Shown piece by piece: positions 5,877 to 8,061 of a stretch of DNA of 8,061 nt (position 1 is the first letter of the stretch; every line of letters starts with the position of its first letter). The notes beneath the pieces were generated by a model. It was not told the DNA's origin. It saw only the letters and a program-made list of their open reading frames with translations, and made no database searches. The translations under genes and the position numbers were made by a program. This DNA comes from Pseudobdellovibrionaceae bacterium (GTDB lineage: Bacteria > Bdellovibrionota > Bdellovibrionia > Bdellovibrionales > JAMPXM01), in the NCBI GenBank assembly GCA_022843085.1, contig JALHOI010000128.1:1-8061 (forward strand), in the 5' to 3' direction.

Positions 5877-6977
5877 GCCGGCGACGACGGCGGCAGCCAG
5901 TGATTTGTGAGAAGCCGCGCCGATCAGTTGCTCGCTCTCGCTCCAGGCGAGCGGCTTGAGATCAAGGCCGGCATCCCGTTTCACCGTGTTGATGCGTTCT
6001 GCATTATCGAGAAGAATTTTTTCAGCAAGATCGCCGTCGTGCACGGCTTTTTCGATCGCGTCGATGGCGATCGGCGGCGAGTCGGGTTCGTTGCAGTAAA
6101 GCAGTATATTTGTGCCGGCCTGAAGCGCGCGGACCGCGATGTCGCTCTTCGCGCGATGTTTTGTAAGGGCTTTCATATCGAGATCGTCTGAGATGACAAG
6201 ACCGCGATATTTAAGCTGGTCGCGAAGAATCTGCTTCAGGAAGATTTCAGAAAGCGAGACCGGCCAGTCGACGTCAATTTTCGGAAATGAAAGATGTGAA
6301 CTCATCACGAAATCAAGCCGAGCTCGAAAAGCGCGTTTAAATGGCTCGAGTTCGCACGCTTCAAGTTCGTCCAGAGTTTTGCTTTCGACAGGCAATTCTT
6401 CGTGACTGTCGATCAGCGTATTGCCGTGACCGGGAAAATGTTTGGCGACGGGGATGACGCCGCCTTTCATCATTCCGCGAACGAGTGCAGAACCTAACTT
6501 CGCAACGGCTTCGGCGTCGGTTGAAAGTGCGCGGTCGCCAATGACGGTGTTGGCGGGGTTTGTAAAGATATCAACAGACGGTGCGAAGTTTAAATTTACG
6601 CCGACGGCGGCAAGTTCGATGGCCATCACTTGCGCAACTTTGAATGCCACAGTCGCAGAATCGATTTTACCGACGGCGGCCATCGGCGGCCACTCAGTAA
6701 AAGGTGCGCGAAAGCGAGCCACGCGACCACCCTCTTGGTCGACCGAAATAAAAAAGGGTTTGCGATCTGGTTTGGTTTTTGAAAGTGAACGCAGTTCACT
6801 TGAAAGTTCGAAAAGCTGCCGCGGGCTTTCAAAGTTTCGTTTAAACAGAATGATGCCGCCAATATTTTCGCGAACCAGAAACTTCGTTTCGTCTGGGGTC
6901 AGCATTTTACCTTCAAGTCCGACGATAAGCGACGGGCCGATTTTCTCTCGGCTGAAATCGCGGATATGGGTCGACAT
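5850..6977 (-). CDS. nagZ: Beta-N-acetylhexosaminidase NagZ, GH3 family (375 aa)
   Basis: Removes N-acetylglucosamine from GlcNAc-anhydroMurNAc (peptide) fragments in the cytoplasm during murein recycling. Seen: no signal peptide; a TIM-barrel with VDQEGGRVARF (79-89), NFAPSVDI (130-137), the NagZ signature KHFPGHGNT (179-187) followed by DSHEELP (190-196), and VISDDLDM (261-268). By family knowledge H192 of the D190/H192 loop is the acid/base and D264 the nucleophile. At 375 aa it is slightly longer than E. coli NagZ (341), with an Ala-rich C-terminal tail. The ATG has AGGAG seven bases upstream (complement of 6985-6989). It lies 28 bp after a dppC-like permease gene on the same strand, so it is probably the distal gene of a transporter operon. 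Its last 27 bases overlap the convergent S41 protease gene. Confidence 0.95.
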   Translation of the reverse strand: MSTHIRDFSREKIGPSLIVGLEGKMLTPDETKFLVRENIGGIILFKRNFESPRQLFELSSELRSLSKTKPDRKPFFISVDQEGGRVARFRAPFTEWPPMAAVGKIDSATVAFKVAQVMAIELAAVGVNLNFAPSVDIFTNPANTVIGDRALSTDAEAVAKLGSALVRGMMKGGVIPVAKHFPGHGNTLIDSHEELPVESKTLDELEACELEPFKRAFRARLDFVMSSHLSFPKIDVDWPVSLSEIFLKQILRDQLKYRGLVISDDLDMKALTKHRAKSDIAVRALQAGTNILLYCNEPDSPPIAIDAIEKAVHDGDLAEKILLDNAERINTVKRDAGLDLKPLAWSESEQLIGAASHKSLAAAVVAGSVPASLLA

Positions 6978-7005
6978 GGCGAAGCTCCTAGGCTGAAGGC
7001 GTGAC

Positions 7006-7824
7006 TTAGTTTTTCCGAGGGTTCAACCAGTCGCGCAGCGAATCGCCGACCAGATTGAATCCGAGAACAAGAATTAAAATTGCGAGGCCGGGGAAGAGAC
7101 TGACGTGCGGAGCCTCGGTCAAAATTCGTCGCCCCGAGTTTAGTAGCGAACCCCAAGTTGGCACCGTTGGCGGCGCACCGAGGCCCAGAAAGCTTAGACC
7201 CGACTCGGTGATGATGGTGCCCGACATTCCGAAGGTCATTTGAACGACGAGAATGCCAAAAAGATTTGGCCAAATGTGTTTGACCAGAAGTCGCACCGGT
7301 TTTGCTCCGATCGCTGTAGCGCCAACAACGTATTCGCGCATCTTCAAATGCAGAATCTCGCCGCGCACGAGGCGCGCATAGCCTGTCCACCCGGTGACAC
7401 ACATAGCGAAGATCAAATTTGAAATTGATGGCCCCAAAACCGCAACGAGCGACAGTGCGAGCAAAAACCCGGGGAACGCGTAGAACATATCTAGAAATCG
7501 CATCACAATTTGATCAACCCAACCGCCGACGTAACCAGCGAGACTACCGATGAGCAGACCGATGATCGCGCTAATGAAAACGACGGTAAATGCGACACGC
7601 AGGCTGATGCGTGCGCCGTACGCGACTTGTGCGAGAACGTCAGATCCATTTTGATCGCGTCCAAACAGATGCTCCATCGACGGAGCTTCGTAGCGGGCCG
7701 AGAGGTCCATAGCTGTCGGGCTATGGTTGACGATGAGGCTCGCAAAAATTCCCATGAACGCCATGAGTAAGACGAGAGTCACACCGATGTAGAACTTCTT
7801 TGAGAAGACTGATCGCTTTTTCAT
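7006..7824 (-). CDS. dppC: ABC transporter permease, DppC/OppC type (272 aa)
   Basis: Inner-membrane permease subunit of a peptide/nickel-class ABC importer, pairing with the DppB/OppB-like subunit encoded just upstream. Seen: about six membrane helices (near 11-33, 75-99, 112-132, 136-152, 190-210 and 245-265); the family's segment between helices 1 and 2, HLFGRDQNGSDVLAQ (52-66); and the EAA loop (about 164-188, EYVVGATAIGAKPVRLL) that contacts the ATPase. The C-terminus FNLVGDSLRDWLNPR is typical. Length fits DppC. The ATG has AGAGG nine bases upstream, and that box touches the stop codon of the dppB-like gene, suggesting translational coupling. Substrate cannot be read from permeases; the downstream nagZ hints at murein peptides (inference). 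Symbol reflects family only. Confidence 0.93.
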   Translation of the reverse strand: MKKRSVFSKKFYIGVTLVLLMAFMGIFASLIVNHSPTAMDLSARYEAPSMEHLFGRDQNGSDVLAQVAYGARISLRVAFTVVFISAIIGLLIGSLAGYVGGWVDQIVMRFLDMFYAFPGFLLALSLVAVLGPSISNLIFAMCVTGWTGYARLVRGEILHLKMREYVVGATAIGAKPVRLLVKHIWPNLFGILVVQMTFGMSGTIITESGLSFLGLGAPPTVPTWGSLLNSGRRILTEAPHVSLFPGLAILILVLGFNLVGDSLRDWLNPRKN

Positions 7825-7837
7825 TTTAAATCGCCTC

Positions 7838-8061
7838 TCACGAAAGCCGAACCTTTGGATTCGCTGCTGCGTACGCGAGATCCGTAATCAGGTTCACACC
7901 GACATAAGTGAAAGCAATGAAGAGCACGCAGCCCTGCACAAGAGGGTAGTTGCGCTGCTGAATAGATTGAAAGAGCAAAGTTCCGACGCCGGGCCAGTCG
8001 AAAATCGTTTCGACAATTACGGTTCCTGTCAGAAGCGCGCCGAACTGAAGGCCAATGATTG
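7838..8061 (-). CDS. dppB: ABC transporter permease, DppB/OppB type, C-terminal part (partial)
   Basis: Only the last 73 residues and the stop (TGA, complement of 7838-7840) are in the window; the 5' part runs off the right edge. The visible part contains LLTGTVIVETIFDWPGVG, then QQRNYPLVQG, and ends VNLITDLAYAAANPKVRLS. These match the conserved C-terminal region of DppB/OppB permeases (G-x-V-x-x-E-x-IF-x-x-PG-x-G, the DYP-VQG element and the final Y-x-x-x-DPR-like tail). In the tail the usual Asp before Pro is Asn here. The gene ends 13 bp before the dppC-like start, forming a classical permease pair. No ATPase or binding-protein gene is visible; they may lie beyond the right edge. Confidence 0.9.
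   Translation of the reverse strand, partial: IIGLQFGALLTGTVIVETIFDWPGVGTLLFQSIQQRNYPLVQGCVLFIAFTYVGVNLITDLAYAAANPKVRLS

Noticed and set aside
6442..6996. Forward 184-codon reading frame antisense to nagZ
   Set aside because: Lies wholly opposite a confidently identified enzyme and shows no domain-like sequence.

Overview
This window reads as chromosomal DNA of a Gram-negative bacterium. It has moderately high GC, dense coding with short gaps, outer-membrane and lipoprotein export signals, a TonB protein and a cytoplasmic-type NagZ. The mix of a secreted barrel, unrecognised cysteine-containing lipoproteins, a lipoprotein-type S41 protease and a Lys-rich mini-protein would fit the Bdellovibrionota (Bdellovibrio-like) or a neighbouring deltaproteobacterial lineage. 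That placement is inference from gene style only; no marker gene is present. I see no phage, IS, CRISPR, rRNA or tRNA signal.

Left part (1-1462): a forward gene for a FadL/PorV-like outer-membrane beta-barrel (51-962) is followed 38 bp later by a forward 42-codon gene (1001-1129) for a very basic Lys/Arg/Ala/Thr peptide with a good ribosome binding site. A strong intrinsic terminator lies at 1261-1296. A second structured element, a 50-base imperfect palindrome (1395-1444), sits next to the 3' end of the facing gene. It has no T-tract and its role is unknown.

Middle part (1463-5876): a TonB-family energy transducer runs on the minus strand (1463-2665). It diverges, across a 241-bp spacer, from a forward pair: a 363-residue unrecognised lipoprotein (2907-3998) and, 42 bp further on, an S41/C-terminal-processing protease with a PDZ domain (4041-5876). 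The protease has the Ser/Lys dyad at the family spacing but lacks the Gln usually found four residues after the Lys. The two may form an envelope protease/partner pair.

Right part (5850-8061): a minus-strand operon reads dppB-like (partial, runs off the right edge), dppC-like, then nagZ, with gaps of 13 and 28 bp. Two peptide-ABC-transporter permeases feeding into N-acetyl-glucosaminidase suggest uptake and recycling of murein fragments. nagZ converges on the S41 protease gene, and their coding ends overlap by 27 bp.

No clearly new multi-gene system is visible. The best leads are the palindrome at 1395-1444, the 42-aa basic protein, the altered catalytic site of the S41 protease with its lipoprotein neighbour, and the permease-nagZ operon.
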